From NCBI GenBank assembly GCA_000193795.2, contig AEPI01000070.1:1-23959 (forward strand): a stretch of DNA of 23,959 nucleotides, given 5' to 3'. Position numbers and translations under genes: made by a program. The DNA is from Neisseria lactamica NS19. Lineage in GTDB: Bacteria; Pseudomonadota; Gammaproteobacteria; Burkholderiales; Neisseriaceae. The notes below the pieces were generated by a model. That model had not been told where the DNA came from, ran no database searches, and worked only from the letters and a program-made list of their open reading frames with translations. This document shows, piece by piece, positions 16,191 to 23,954 of the stretch; within the stretch, counting starts at the first letter, position 1, and each line of letters begins with the position of its first letter.

Positions 16191-19100
16191 ATGAGAAAAA
16201 TTCTTTATTTTCTAGGCTCCCGTTCTTTATGGGTAATGCTGGGTATCGCCGGTCTGATTATATTGGTATGGTTTATCGGTCCATTGATTTCCATAGGTGA
16301 AATCCGTCCTTTAGCAAGCAAGGTTATTCGCCTTGCTGTATGTGTTGCTATTGTCGGTATTTGGTTAGTTAAAGCTATATTTCGCCAATATCGTGAATCA
16401 CGCCGAAACGCTGCCTTACTGAAGGAAATTCGTGCAGCGCAAGAACCTATCTTAAAAAATGCAAGCGATGTCAGCTCAATGAGCCGTCAGTTTGCTGAAA
16501 TGGATAAAGTACTGAAAAACGCCAAATTCTCCAAATCTAAAAATAGTTTATTAGCAAGACTGGAAGAAGGTCAGTATCTTTATCAAATGCCGTGGTATGT
16601 TGTTTTAGGTGCTGCCGGATCCGGTAAAACAACAGCGTTAAAACGTTCCGGTCTCAACTTCCCCTTAGAAAGTACTTTAGGAACATCTGTAAGCGGCTTG
16701 GCAGGGACACGTGATTGCGATTGGTTTTTATCAGATGAAATTGTACTTCTCGATACTGCGGGCAGATTATCTTTACATGACAACCACAGCAATAAAGACT
16801 CCAGCGACTGGGAAGAATTTGTATCCCTTCTGAAGCGTTACCGCCCCAAACAGCCTATCAACGGGGTATTGGTTACCGTAGGAGTAGACGACCTTTTGGG
16901 AGGCAAAACCAATATTCCCGAAATTTCTGCAGAACTTCGCAAAAGAATCCATGAAATGCATACCAAATTAGGTATACATTTCCCTGTTTATCTCATGATA
17001 ACCAAACTGGATTTGCTGCATGGTTTTGACAAATTCTTTGATCACCTGACTGAAGAACAAAGGAATCAATATCTGGGAATCTCTCTTTCTGATGCGGAAG
17101 GGATGGAAACTCCCATTGCCACTGCTTCCAACGCTTTATCGGAAGTTGTGGACAAACTTCGTTCCTCTATGTTGGGTACCATTCACCAATTGGAATCTTC
17201 TGAAGATAAAGCAGCGGCTTTTGCTTTTCCTGAAGAATTTGAACGTCTTAATCAAGCGGTACTTTCTCTATTCAAAGAGTTATCTAAATCTTCGAAATTT
17301 GAACAACCTATTTCGTGGAGAGGTGTTTATTTTTCAAGCAGCACCCAAACGGGACAACATTTCAATCCCATATTGGATGGCTTGCAAAACGATTTCCAAT
17401 TATCGAAAAAATACTTGGATTCGGATCGAACCAAAACTCAAAACAACGAGCAAAGTTTTTTCCTGAACAGACTGTTTTCTGATGTCATCCTTAGCGAAGC
17501 AAACTTGGCTGGAGAAAATAAATCTTGGTTTGTCAAAAAACAAATGCTCTATTGGTTAGGCATTGGAGCTATTGTCACCATAGTTGCTGCCTGCTTAGCC
17601 ATGATGCTGAACAGTTACTCAAATAATCGCTCATATCTCGAGCAAGTTGGCGATAAAGCAACAAAATTAGGTCAAGAAGCGAAAAAATACACTGAAGCTC
17701 CCAATCTACTCGAAGCGGTAACATTTGCAGAACATGTCAAAGATACCACTAGCAGCAAAGAAATTCCGGATCTATCTTCCCCTCCTCTCAGCTATCGTAT
17801 GGGTCTTTACCAAGGCGGGCAAATGGAAGACGTTGGAGAATCTGCCTACCGCAGAATCCTTCAAGACAACGTGATGCCTTTAATCAGCTTTAAATTAGAT
17901 GAACTTCTGCGTACAACCAGCGGCTCAGACGGCATCAATGGCTACAATACTTTAAAAGCTTATCTGATGATGTATGACAAAGAGCATTTTGATGCCGCTT
18001 TTATGCAAAACCGGCTGATGACTAATTTGTCTAAAGCAGAATCTTCAGGTATGAGTGCCCAACAGAAAAAATCTGTTGAGAAAGCTTTAAATCAGATTCT
18101 TTCTAAACAAAGCATTACTCCTAGCGTACCCTATGATGAAGCATTAGTTGAACGCCGCAGACAAGAAATTGCCCAAAGAGATATTGCTACCATGGTGCTG
18201 GAAGATACCATCAATACAGTTGCTCTTTCAGGCAAAGAAGGAATCACACCTGTTTCTTTTTCAAGTATGGGCGGCGTGCAAAGCCACTTATTGTTCCGTC
18301 GTAAAACTGGTGGAGCTTTAAAAGAGCCTATTAACTTCATTTATACCAAAGAGGCTTACATTACTAAAGTCTTACCTGCTATGGTTAAATCGGCAGAGCA
18401 ATTTTTTAATGAAGACAACTGGGTATTAGGTAGTTATGCTTCTCAAAGCCAAAGTAAAGCTGCTGTCCTTTCTGATGCTCAAAAGCTTTATTTCAATAAT
18501 TACATTAAAACATGGAATAACTATTTGGCTGATTTGTCATTGGTTGTACCTAAATCATCACGAGAAAGCATTCAGATTGCCAAGCTTTTATCAGAGAAAA
18601 ATTCTCCCTTGGTGAACATCATCAAAGGTATCAGTGATAACACAACGCTGACCATTGATAAAAAGATAACGGATAAAGCAGACAGTAAAATTGCCGAATG
18701 GTTAAATAGAGCAGGACTGTCAAAGCTTTTAGACGCTGAAGGAGAGGCCAATGTAAAAAATGAATTGGCTGCTTTGAAACTAGCCACTCCCGTTGATGAT
18801 GCTTTTGCAGATTTCCATACCTTAACTGAAACCACAAACGATCAACCTCCGGCTATTAACAGCGTTACTGAAGCCATTAATGATCTGTACGTTTATTTGG
18901 TTGCCGTTAATGTTGCAGTTGAAAAAGGCGTAGATTTACCTCCTGATGATCCGTTTGTGAAATACAAAGCTGAAGTAAACCGGCTTCCTATGCCCTTCCG
19001 CCCAATGTTAGACAATTTTTCTGAGATTATTTTGAAAAACACCGACAAAATTGTCGATGAAAAACTTATGTCCACCTTGGAAAAACAGTTGGCAACCGTA

Positions 19101-19748
19101 ACAAACAGTTGCCAAGAGATACATCAACAGGGTTACCCTTTTGATAGAGGTTCGGAGACCAATGTTGCCTTGGAAAGCTTCACCAACATATTTGGTCCAA
19201 ACGGCATGTACAGCAAGTTTACCAATTTATCAGGTGAGGCCACTGTATTGGCACGTTCAGAGAAACTGGAAACATTAACGGCCCAAAACAGCGCATTTAA
19301 AGACCGTTTTTCCAAACTGAACGATATTGCAACAATCCGACAAGGATATTTTGACAAAGGGTCTGAAACACCTACTTTTGACTTTACAGTCAAAGTCTTA
19401 ATCCTTGATCCCAGTCTGGAAAGTGTGAATGTTTCTTATGCAGGAAAAAGCTTTGTATACAGTCATGGCCCAGTCAATCCTGCAACCTTTACCTGGCCTT
19501 CAAAAGAAAAAAATGCCTTGGCAAAAATCGATGTTTCCTCTCCGCAAATCAATAGTGCGGGTATTAGCTCAACCGGACCATGGTCAATATTCCGTCTGAT
19601 TGAAAAAGGAAAAATCATTCGTCAAACAGGAAACACTACCGTTGTCGAATACAACATCCAAGGCAAAAACGTTGTGCTTGAATTTACTACTTCCACAGCC
19701 TTCAACCCCTTTAATTTAAATAAATTAAGGAATTTTCAGTGCGTTTGA
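16191..19748 (+). CDS. tssM: TssM (IcmF family), inner-membrane complex core protein
   Basis: A 1185-residue TssM. Two N-terminal membrane helices (about 14-36 and 45-62) are followed by a cytoplasmic GTPase-like domain with Walker A GAAGSGKT (140-147), DTAGR (188-192) and TKLDL (271-275). A third helix at 452-475 leads to a large periplasmic region. The C-terminal beta domain, which contacts TssJ, ends with NPFNLNKLRNFQCV as expected, so the protein is complete. The intact Walker A means nucleotide binding is possible; not all TssM proteins keep it. The stop is followed by a gap of about 140 bases before vgrG. Confidence 0.96.
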   Translation: MRKILYFLGSRSLWVMLGIAGLIILVWFIGPLISIGEIRPLASKVIRLAVCVAIVGIWLVKAIFRQYRESRRNAALLKEIRAAQEPILKNASDVSSMSRQFAEMDKVLKNAKFSKSKNSLLARLEEGQYLYQMPWYVVLGAAGSGKTTALKRSGLNFPLESTLGTSVSGLAGTRDCDWFLSDEIVLLDTAGRLSLHDNHSNKDSSDWEEFVSLLKRYRPKQPINGVLVTVGVDDLLGGKTNIPEISAELRKRIHEMHTKLGIHFPVYLMITKLDLLHGFDKFFDHLTEEQRNQYLGISLSDAEGMETPIATASNALSEVVDKLRSSMLGTIHQLESSEDKAAAFAFPEEFERLNQAVLSLFKELSKSSKFEQPISWRGVYFSSSTQTGQHFNPILDGLQNDFQLSKKYLDSDRTKTQNNEQSFFLNRLFSDVILSEANLAGENKSWFVKKQMLYWLGIGAIVTIVAACLAMMLNSYSNNRSYLEQVGDKATKLGQEAKKYTEAPNLLEAVTFAEHVKDTTSSKEIPDLSSPPLSYRMGLYQGGQMEDVGESAYRRILQDNVMPLISFKLDELLRTTSGSDGINGYNTLKAYLMMYDKEHFDAAFMQNRLMTNLSKAESSGMSAQQKKSVEKALNQILSKQSITPSVPYDEALVERRRQEIAQRDIATMVLEDTINTVALSGKEGITPVSFSSMGGVQSHLLFRRKTGGALKEPINFIYTKEAYITKVLPAMVKSAEQFFNEDNWVLGSYASQSQSKAAVLSDAQKLYFNNYIKTWNNYLADLSLVVPKSSRESIQIAKLLSEKNSPLVNIIKGISDNTTLTIDKKITDKADSKIAEWLNRAGLSKLLDAEGEANVKNELAALKLATPVDDAFADFHTLTETTNDQPPAINSVTEAINDLYVYLVAVNVAVEKGVDLPPDDPFVKYKAEVNRLPMPFRPMLDNFSEIILKNTDKIVDEKLMSTLEKQLATVTNSCQEIHQQGYPFDRGSETNVALESFTNIFGPNGMYSKFTNLSGEATVLARSEKLETLTAQNSAFKDRFSKLNDIATIRQGYFDKGSETPTFDFTVKVLILDPSLESVNVSYAGKSFVYSHGPVNPATFTWPSKEKNALAKIDVSSPQINSAGISSTGPWSIFRLIEKGKIIRQTGNTTVVEYNIQGKNVVLEFTTSTAFNPFNLNKLRNFQCV

Positions 19749-19770
19749 AGGTCGTAGTGCATATGTAAGC

Positions 19771-19782
19771 AGGCCGTCTGAA
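19771..19782 (+). repeat. DNA uptake sequence, second dialect, before vgrG
   Basis: Exact AGGCCGTCTGAA in the tssM-vgrG gap. A truncated AGGTCGT half-copy lies at 19749-19755. No strong terminator is visible; a 5-base stem at 19807-19820 is too weak to call. Confidence 0.75.
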
Positions 19783-19890
19783 ATCACATATTCCAACAAG
19801 CTTCTGACACAGTCCTGTGTGTGATTGAAAAATAGAAAATCTGACACTGCGGCGAAATTGGCTTTTAATGTAAACAAGGAATTTCCCGAA

Positions 19891-22164
19891 ATGAATAGAA
19901 CAGTCGTTGCCCATACACCTTTGGGGTCACAACTATTATTCAAAAAAATGCTTGGAACCGAATTTGTTTCAAACCTTTTTGAGTTTAATATCACTTTAGT
20001 TTCCAAAGATTCCAATTTACAAGGCAAAGATATTATCGGCCAGCCAATAACATTGGAAATTAATACAGAAGCAGGCAGCCCGCGCTATCTGAACGGCTTG
20101 GTTACCGACTTCGGCTATATCGGTGAAGATGAAGACGAAGAAGACTATCATGCCTACACCTGCACAGCCCGTCCGTTTATGTGGTATCTTACCCAAAATA
20201 CCGATAGCAGGGTATTTGTCGATAAATCAGTTTTAGATATTGCCAATGAAGTCTTGTCTCCCTTCGGATTCTCCTTTCAGGTTAAATGCCAAAAAAGCTA
20301 TCGCACAAGGGGATTTTGCGTCCAATATCAGGAAAACAGTTTTGACTTCCTAAGTCGCCTATTTGAACAGGAAGGCATCTACTACTATTTTACCCACAGC
20401 AACGGTTCGCACGAGCTGGTTATTGCTGATGATGTGGGTATTCTGGAAGCAATCCCTTCTCCTAATATTCCTTACCACTCCAAAAATACCGCACCCGGTG
20501 CACCCAACATCGCCTATATCGATGTTTGGGAGGAACGTGATGCCCTGAAATCCAGCCAGTTCGTGACTCAGGAATACAATTATAAAAACGCCAAAGTCCT
20601 GATGAAATCTTCTGATTCGGTTCATGATTTCAGTTCTGTCCCGATGGAACATTATGATTTTTATACCGGCTTTAACGATGTTTCAGAAGCGCAAAATTAC
20701 AGTCAGGTACGCAGTGAAGACCTGAAAAGCCAAACCAAGATCATTACCGGTTCAGGTACTGCATTGACTGTGGCTCCCGGTTATACGTTTACTCTGAGCA
20801 AACATCCGCATTCATCATCCAATACCGAATACACCATTCTGAAAGCAGACTATGATTTTGAAGAGGCCGGCTATACCACTGGCGATCGTATCGGCAAATT
20901 CAGAATTTCATTCCGCGTATTGCCCAAATCCTACTCATACCGCCCTCCTCTTAAAACACCCAAACCTAAAGTATTGGGCACACAAGCGGCTACGGTAACG
21001 GGTCCTGCCGGAGAAGAGGTCTATACCAACGAGTATGGCGATATTAAAGTGCAATTCCATTGGGACCGCTACGGCAAAATGGATGAAAACAGCTCCAACT
21101 GGGTTCGGGTAACGCAAGGTTCTGCCGGTGCGGGATACGGTTCTATCAACACACCACGTATCGGTGAAGAAGTGCTGGTTGACTTCATCAACGGCGATGC
21201 CGACCGACCGATTGTATTGGGTCGTCTGTACAACAGCGCAATGTCGCCACCATGGGGCTTTCCTGCCGCGGCCAAACAGTCCGGTATCAAAAGTAAAAGT
21301 TTCAATTCGCCATTGTCCAACTTCAACGAACTGATGTTTAACGATACTGCCGGTTCTGAGATGGTCAATTTCCAAGCGCAAAAAGACCTGACCTCGCTGG
21401 TTAAAAATAACGAAACCCGCAACGTCAACAACGACCGCACCACCACGATTGGCAACAACGAAACGGTTACGGTAGTAGGCGATCGGGCGAAAACCGTCCA
21501 AAAAAACGAAACGGCTTCGATTGCCCAAAACCGCACAAAATCGGTGGGCCAAAACGAGACCTCCAGCATTACCCAAAACCAAAGCATTAGTGTGGGTGAC
21601 AACCAAAGTACCAGCGTGGGTAAAGACCAAAGCGTCAACGTGGGTAAAAACCGCAGCCGTTCTGTTGGTTTGAACGAGAAAGTAGGCATAGGTCTGAGCC
21701 AGGCATTGACTGTTGGACAGGATCAGAACGTTGCTGTCGGCAAAAACCAAGCGTTGACTGTTGGTGCCAACCGCAACAAGACCGTTGTAGCCAACGAAGT
21801 CAGCAGTATCGGTGGAAACAGACAAGAAACCGTCAGCCTGAACGGTATGAACAATGTCGGCATCGGACAGATGACCAACATCGGTGCAGGCTATATGTTG
21901 AACGTCGGTGCAGGCTGGATGACCAATGTCGCCGGTACTGAAATGCATAGCGTCGGCTTGGTGATGGGTCTCAACGCCGGTATGAACATCGGTCTCAATG
22001 CCGGTAGAAACATCACGCTGTCCGCAGGCAAGAAAATTACCATACAAGTCGGTAACTCCATGATTTTGATTGATAAAAACAAAATCAGCATCGTCAGCAA
22101 AACGATCAAGATCGTCGGTACTAAGGTGATTGATATCGACGGCAAAAAAGTCGATATCAACTAG
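19891..22164 (+). CDS. vgrG: VgrG (TssI), spike protein with long octad-repeat C-terminal helix
   Basis: A 757-residue VgrG. The N-terminal gp27-like part (VVAHTPLGSQLLFKKMLGTE, FEFNITLVS, VQYQENSFDFLSRLFEQEGI) is typical. The gp5 OB-fold segment is at about 375-450 (EYGDIKVQFHWDRYGK, SAGAGYGSINTPRIGEEVLV, GDADRPIVLGRLYN). Residues 511-726 are 27 consecutive 8-residue repeats of the form xVGxNxxx, predicted to fold as the three-stranded beta-helix needle. The protein ends with short beta strands and carries no extra effector domain, so effectors must load via adaptors, PAAR proteins or Rhs. The ATG at 19891 has AAGGA 10 bases upstream; an in-frame TTG at 19825 would add 22 non-VgrG residues and is not favoured. 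Confidence 0.95.
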   Translation: MNRTVVAHTPLGSQLLFKKMLGTEFVSNLFEFNITLVSKDSNLQGKDIIGQPITLEINTEAGSPRYLNGLVTDFGYIGEDEDEEDYHAYTCTARPFMWYLTQNTDSRVFVDKSVLDIANEVLSPFGFSFQVKCQKSYRTRGFCVQYQENSFDFLSRLFEQEGIYYYFTHSNGSHELVIADDVGILEAIPSPNIPYHSKNTAPGAPNIAYIDVWEERDALKSSQFVTQEYNYKNAKVLMKSSDSVHDFSSVPMEHYDFYTGFNDVSEAQNYSQVRSEDLKSQTKIITGSGTALTVAPGYTFTLSKHPHSSSNTEYTILKADYDFEEAGYTTGDRIGKFRISFRVLPKSYSYRPPLKTPKPKVLGTQAATVTGPAGEEVYTNEYGDIKVQFHWDRYGKMDENSSNWVRVTQGSAGAGYGSINTPRIGEEVLVDFINGDADRPIVLGRLYNSAMSPPWGFPAAAKQSGIKSKSFNSPLSNFNELMFNDTAGSEMVNFQAQKDLTSLVKNNETRNVNNDRTTTIGNNETVTVVGDRAKTVQKNETASIAQNRTKSVGQNETSSITQNQSISVGDNQSTSVGKDQSVNVGKNRSRSVGLNEKVGIGLSQALTVGQDQNVAVGKNQALTVGANRNKTVVANEVSSIGGNRQETVSLNGMNNVGIGQMTNIGAGYMLNVGAGWMTNVAGTEMHSVGLVMGLNAGMNIGLNAGRNITLSAGKKITIQVGNSMILIDKNKISIVSKTIKIVGTKVIDIDGKKVDIN
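21421..22068 (+). repeat. 27 tandem 24-base (8-codon) repeats in vgrG
   Basis: Twenty-seven uninterrupted octads, from NVNNDRTT to QVGNSMIL, keep register without insertions. Position 2 is Val/Ile (Ala near the end) and position 3 is mostly Gly. The first half is rich in Asn/Gln/Ser/Thr. From about 21850 the octads become Gly/Met-rich (NVGIGQMT, NIGAGYML, NVGAGWMT). DNA copies are diverged, so this is an old repeat preserved for structure. Confidence 0.85.
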
Positions 22165-22176
22165 AGAAGATATGCC

Positions 22177-23312
22177 ATGTTTGAGTTGCAGAACTTTACC
22201 TGCTTTCATACGCAGCAGTTTAAAAACATCGACCAAACAGATCGGGCTTATGACGTAGTCGTCGCCAAAGTCAGCTACGAGTTTGAAATTGACCCGGAGA
22301 CAGGAAAAACGGAGCTTGCGTTTGCCCGTAAGCAAACCCCGCTTACGTTTGCCGATACCTATTACGGTGATCCTTCACAAACCTCGACTCAGTTTGAAAG
22401 CGACTTCAGCCTCTACAAGCCCAAAACCGACTTGGTCGTCAATGCGACTGCCTACGCACCCGACGATATTCCCTCTCGGCAATTTACCGTATCCGTAAGC
22501 ATCGGCGATTACCAAAAAAGCCTGGCACTTACAGGAGAGCGTTACTGGGTGCGGGAGGTGGCCGGGTGGTCTTTGAGCGAACCCGACCCTATCCTTTCGC
22601 TGCCTATCCGCTATGAGTTTGCCTTTGGCGGCAGCGGAGTTGAAGACGATCACACAGGCTATCAGCAGAACGCCATCGGTATCGGCTACTATCCGAAAGC
22701 CGAACTCAAAAAAACGGGTTTAAGCGGACGCTGAAAGCACATCAAATCTATGATCCTGCACACCCCGTGCATGATCCGTCCGATAAGGTCGCTCCCGAAG
22801 GTTTCGGCTTTATGCCCCGTTATTTCGCACTACGAGCCCAACATACCGGTACTGCCGATGAGCAATGGATAGCCAACCGTGCCCCGCTACTGCCTGAAGA
22901 TTTTTCTATGGCCTATTGGAATGGCGCACATCCCTCGCTGCAGCTTCCCCATCTGAAACCCAACCATATTTACGAACTGACATTTACTGGCATGGTGCAT
23001 TCCTTCCAAGCACCCAACCAACGCTTTACCGTTGATTTGCCAGTAGAAACCGTGTTCGTCCACGCCCATACAGCAACCAACTCGTCATTGTGCAAAGACA
23101 TGGTATTGGACACCATTCTCGTTGATGTAGAACAACGCCGCATTGATTGCAGCTACCGCACATCTTTTCCGGAGGAACTGGAAATTGCGGCATGCCAGCT
23201 CAGATTTATCGCCCGACACGAACGGGCAGACCAAATCGCAGCCGCCCAAGCTTGTCGGGATTCACAGGATGAATTTATCCCAATCCCGCCATCTTTGGCA
23301 GCACACGCATAA
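22177..23312 (+). pseudogene. DUF2169 effector-adaptor-like gene, split by a frameshift in an A7 run
   Basis: Two adjoining readings form one DUF2169-family protein of about 378 residues. The first (22177-22734) begins MFELQNFTCFHTQQF and includes ERYWVREVAGWSLSEPDPI, IRYEFAFGGSG and AIGIGYYPKA. It then meets TGA 6 codons after an AAAAAAA run (22708-22714). The second is open from before the run through to 23312 and contains APEGFGFMPRYFALRAQHTG, WIANRAPLLPEDFSMAYWNG and a beta-rich tail. Adding one A to the run joins them. DUF2169 proteins sit beside PAAR-like genes in T6SS loci and are thought to help load PAAR or effector proteins on VgrG. It starts 12 bases after vgrG. The break may be a true mutation, a slippage site or a sequencing error; without correction the product is a 185-residue N-terminal half. 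Confidence 0.8.
22708..22714 (+). other. A7 tract at the DUF2169 frameshift
   Basis: In the first reading the run is read CTC AAA AAA ACG and leads to TGA at 22732-22734. A single extra A gives CTC AAA AAA AAC GGG and connects to the downstream frame, which is also open across this region. Confidence 0.7.
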
Positions 23313-23321
23313 ACCACACAT

Positions 23322-23366
23322 AGGTCGTCTGAAACTCTAAACCCTTACTCATCCATCTTTCAGACG
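23322..23366. terminator. Inverted uptake-sequence hairpin after the DUF2169 gene
   Basis: An exact AGGTCGTCTGAA (23322-23333) is followed by a degenerate inverted copy (TTCAGACGCCCC from 23359). CGTCTGAAA (23326-23334) and TTTCAGACG (23358-23366) form a perfect 9-base stem. It lies 9 bases after the stop, the usual place for Neisseria terminators built from paired uptake sequences. No T-tract follows the stem. Confidence 0.6.
23328..23366 (+). repeat. 39-bp direct repeat, copy 1
   Basis: Matches 23916-23954 at 37 of 39 bases, including the ACTCATCCATC core and the TTTCAGACG end. The two copies bracket the truncated PAAR-like start and the small membrane protein. Confidence 0.8.
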
Positions 23367-23394
23367 CCCCCATCCCCAACAGGAGCAAGCCGCC

Positions 23395-23460
23395 ATGGCC
23401 GTCAATAAAATCGCCCGTAAAAGCAGCAACTTCAGGGTCGTCAAAAATTGTAGGAGGTGA
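23395..23460 (+). pseudogene. Truncated 5' end of a PAAR-like (DUF4150-type) gene
   Basis: A 21-codon reading starts at ATG 23395, 9 bases after a good ribosome binding site (AGGAG, 23381-23385). MAVNKIARKSSNFRVV resembles the start of DUF4150 PAAR-like proteins, which have an ARK-x-x-x-F-x-VV segment followed by a DVCKTP-type block. Here the expected continuation is missing and the frame ends at TGA 23458. The position right after a DUF2169 gene is where such a spike-tip gene normally sits. The most likely reading is a deletion or recombination that removed the body of the gene. The family call rests on only about 16 residues. Confidence 0.5.
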
Positions 23461-23497
23461 AAAACGAAGCTTGTTTAGTGATAGCTCCTGCGAATAA
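23438..23497 (+). pseudogene. Possible 3' tail of a lost effector gene
   Basis: In a different frame from the PAAR-like start, an open reading ending SKIVGGEKRSLFSDSSCE stops at TAA 23495-23497. Those same bases form the AAGG ribosome binding site for the ATG at 23507. Such tight stop/start spacing is typical of effector-immunity pairs. The segment is too short to identify, and its left boundary (junction with the PAAR-like remnant) is approximate. Confidence 0.3.
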
Positions 23498-23506
23498 GGC
23501 GTTACC

Positions 23507-23583
23507 ATGATAAAAAATTAATTAATTTCTTTAAAAGAAAATGGTTCGATATCTTAATATGGTGGATTCTACTTTTCTTTATT
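23507..23583 (+). other. Disturbed start of the small membrane protein (A6 run)
   Basis: ATG 23507 follows AAGG at a good distance but hits TAA after four codons (ATG ATA AAA AAT TAA). The frame of the downstream membrane protein is open through here and encodes INFFKRKWFDILIWWILLFF. One extra A in the A6 run (23512-23517) would yield MIKKLINFFKRKWFDILIWW, a natural membrane-protein start. Confidence 0.55.
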
Positions 23584-23874
23584 ATGGGATTTTATGCATC
23601 AACCGATATTAAGTTTAACTTGTTAAATATTCCAATATTTTCTTTCTTTATAGTAATTATTTTTCATCTAGAGTTAGATAAAAAAAATTTCGGAAAGTGG
23701 ATCTATTTTATTCAATTACTATTAGGAATATGTTTAGGTTTACTGGTGCAAGTAGGTAGAAGTAAATTCTGTCTTCTCAATGGTATTATTTGGGGAGGAC
23801 TAGTGGGTATTACTGCGCCTCTATGGATTAAATTATTATTATTTTTAAAAGAAAAAATAGGAGATTATGTGTAA
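23584..23874 (+). CDS. Small polytopic membrane protein, possible orphan immunity protein
   Basis: The 96-residue reading from the first in-frame ATG has three hydrophobic segments (about 14-29, 39-58 and 64-86) and a lysine-rich C-terminus. No family was recognised. The same frame is open upstream and would add a fourth, N-terminal membrane helix if translation began at 23507. The gene is far more AT-rich than the T6SS genes, suggesting separate origin. Its place behind an adaptor gene, a truncated PAAR-like gene and a possible effector tail suggests an inner-membrane immunity protein, perhaps against a membrane-targeting toxin. That role is inference from context only; it might also be unrelated. 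No ribosome binding site precedes the ATG at 23584, so the gene may be inactive as read. Confidence 0.5.
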   Translation: MGFYASTDIKFNLLNIPIFSFFIVIIFHLELDKKNFGKWIYFIQLLLGICLGLLVQVGRSKFCLLNGIIWGGLVGITAPLWIKLLLFLKEKIGDYV

Positions 23875-23915
23875 CTATAAGCATAGTAAGCGTAAGTTGT
23901 AGCAAACTTCCCTAC

Positions 23916-23954
23916 TCTGAAACCCTAAACCCTCACTCATCCATCTTTCAGACG
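23916..23954 (+). repeat. 39-bp direct repeat, copy 2
   Basis: Near-identical to 23328-23366 (two T/C differences). It lies about 40 bases after the membrane-protein stop and runs into a degenerate uptake sequence (TTCAGACGATCC, 23947-23958) at the window edge. The upstream uptake half is lost here (CTACTCTGAA instead of GTCGTCTGAA), so the hairpin is weaker than in copy 1. Confidence 0.8.

Noticed and set aside
21421..22068. CRISPR-like array
   Set aside because: The regular 24-base period is coding, with 8-residue protein periodicity and no conserved repeat/unique spacer pattern.
20935..22335. 466-codon open reading frame on the minus strand
   Set aside because: It lies wholly opposite vgrG and the start of the DUF2169 gene. 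Its length is a by-product of the repetitive octad codons, it has low-complexity composition, and it shows no recognisable domain.
22767..23312. Separate gene starting at GTG 22767
   Set aside because: The frame is open upstream across the A7 run and continues the DUF2169 family sequence, so it is the 3' part of one broken gene, not an independent gene. No ribosome binding site precedes the GTG.
23275..23508. 77-codon minus-strand reading at the cassette junction
   Set aside because: It crosses a hairpin, the repeat and a ribosome binding site region and matches nothing recognisable; the plus-strand remnants explain the segment better.
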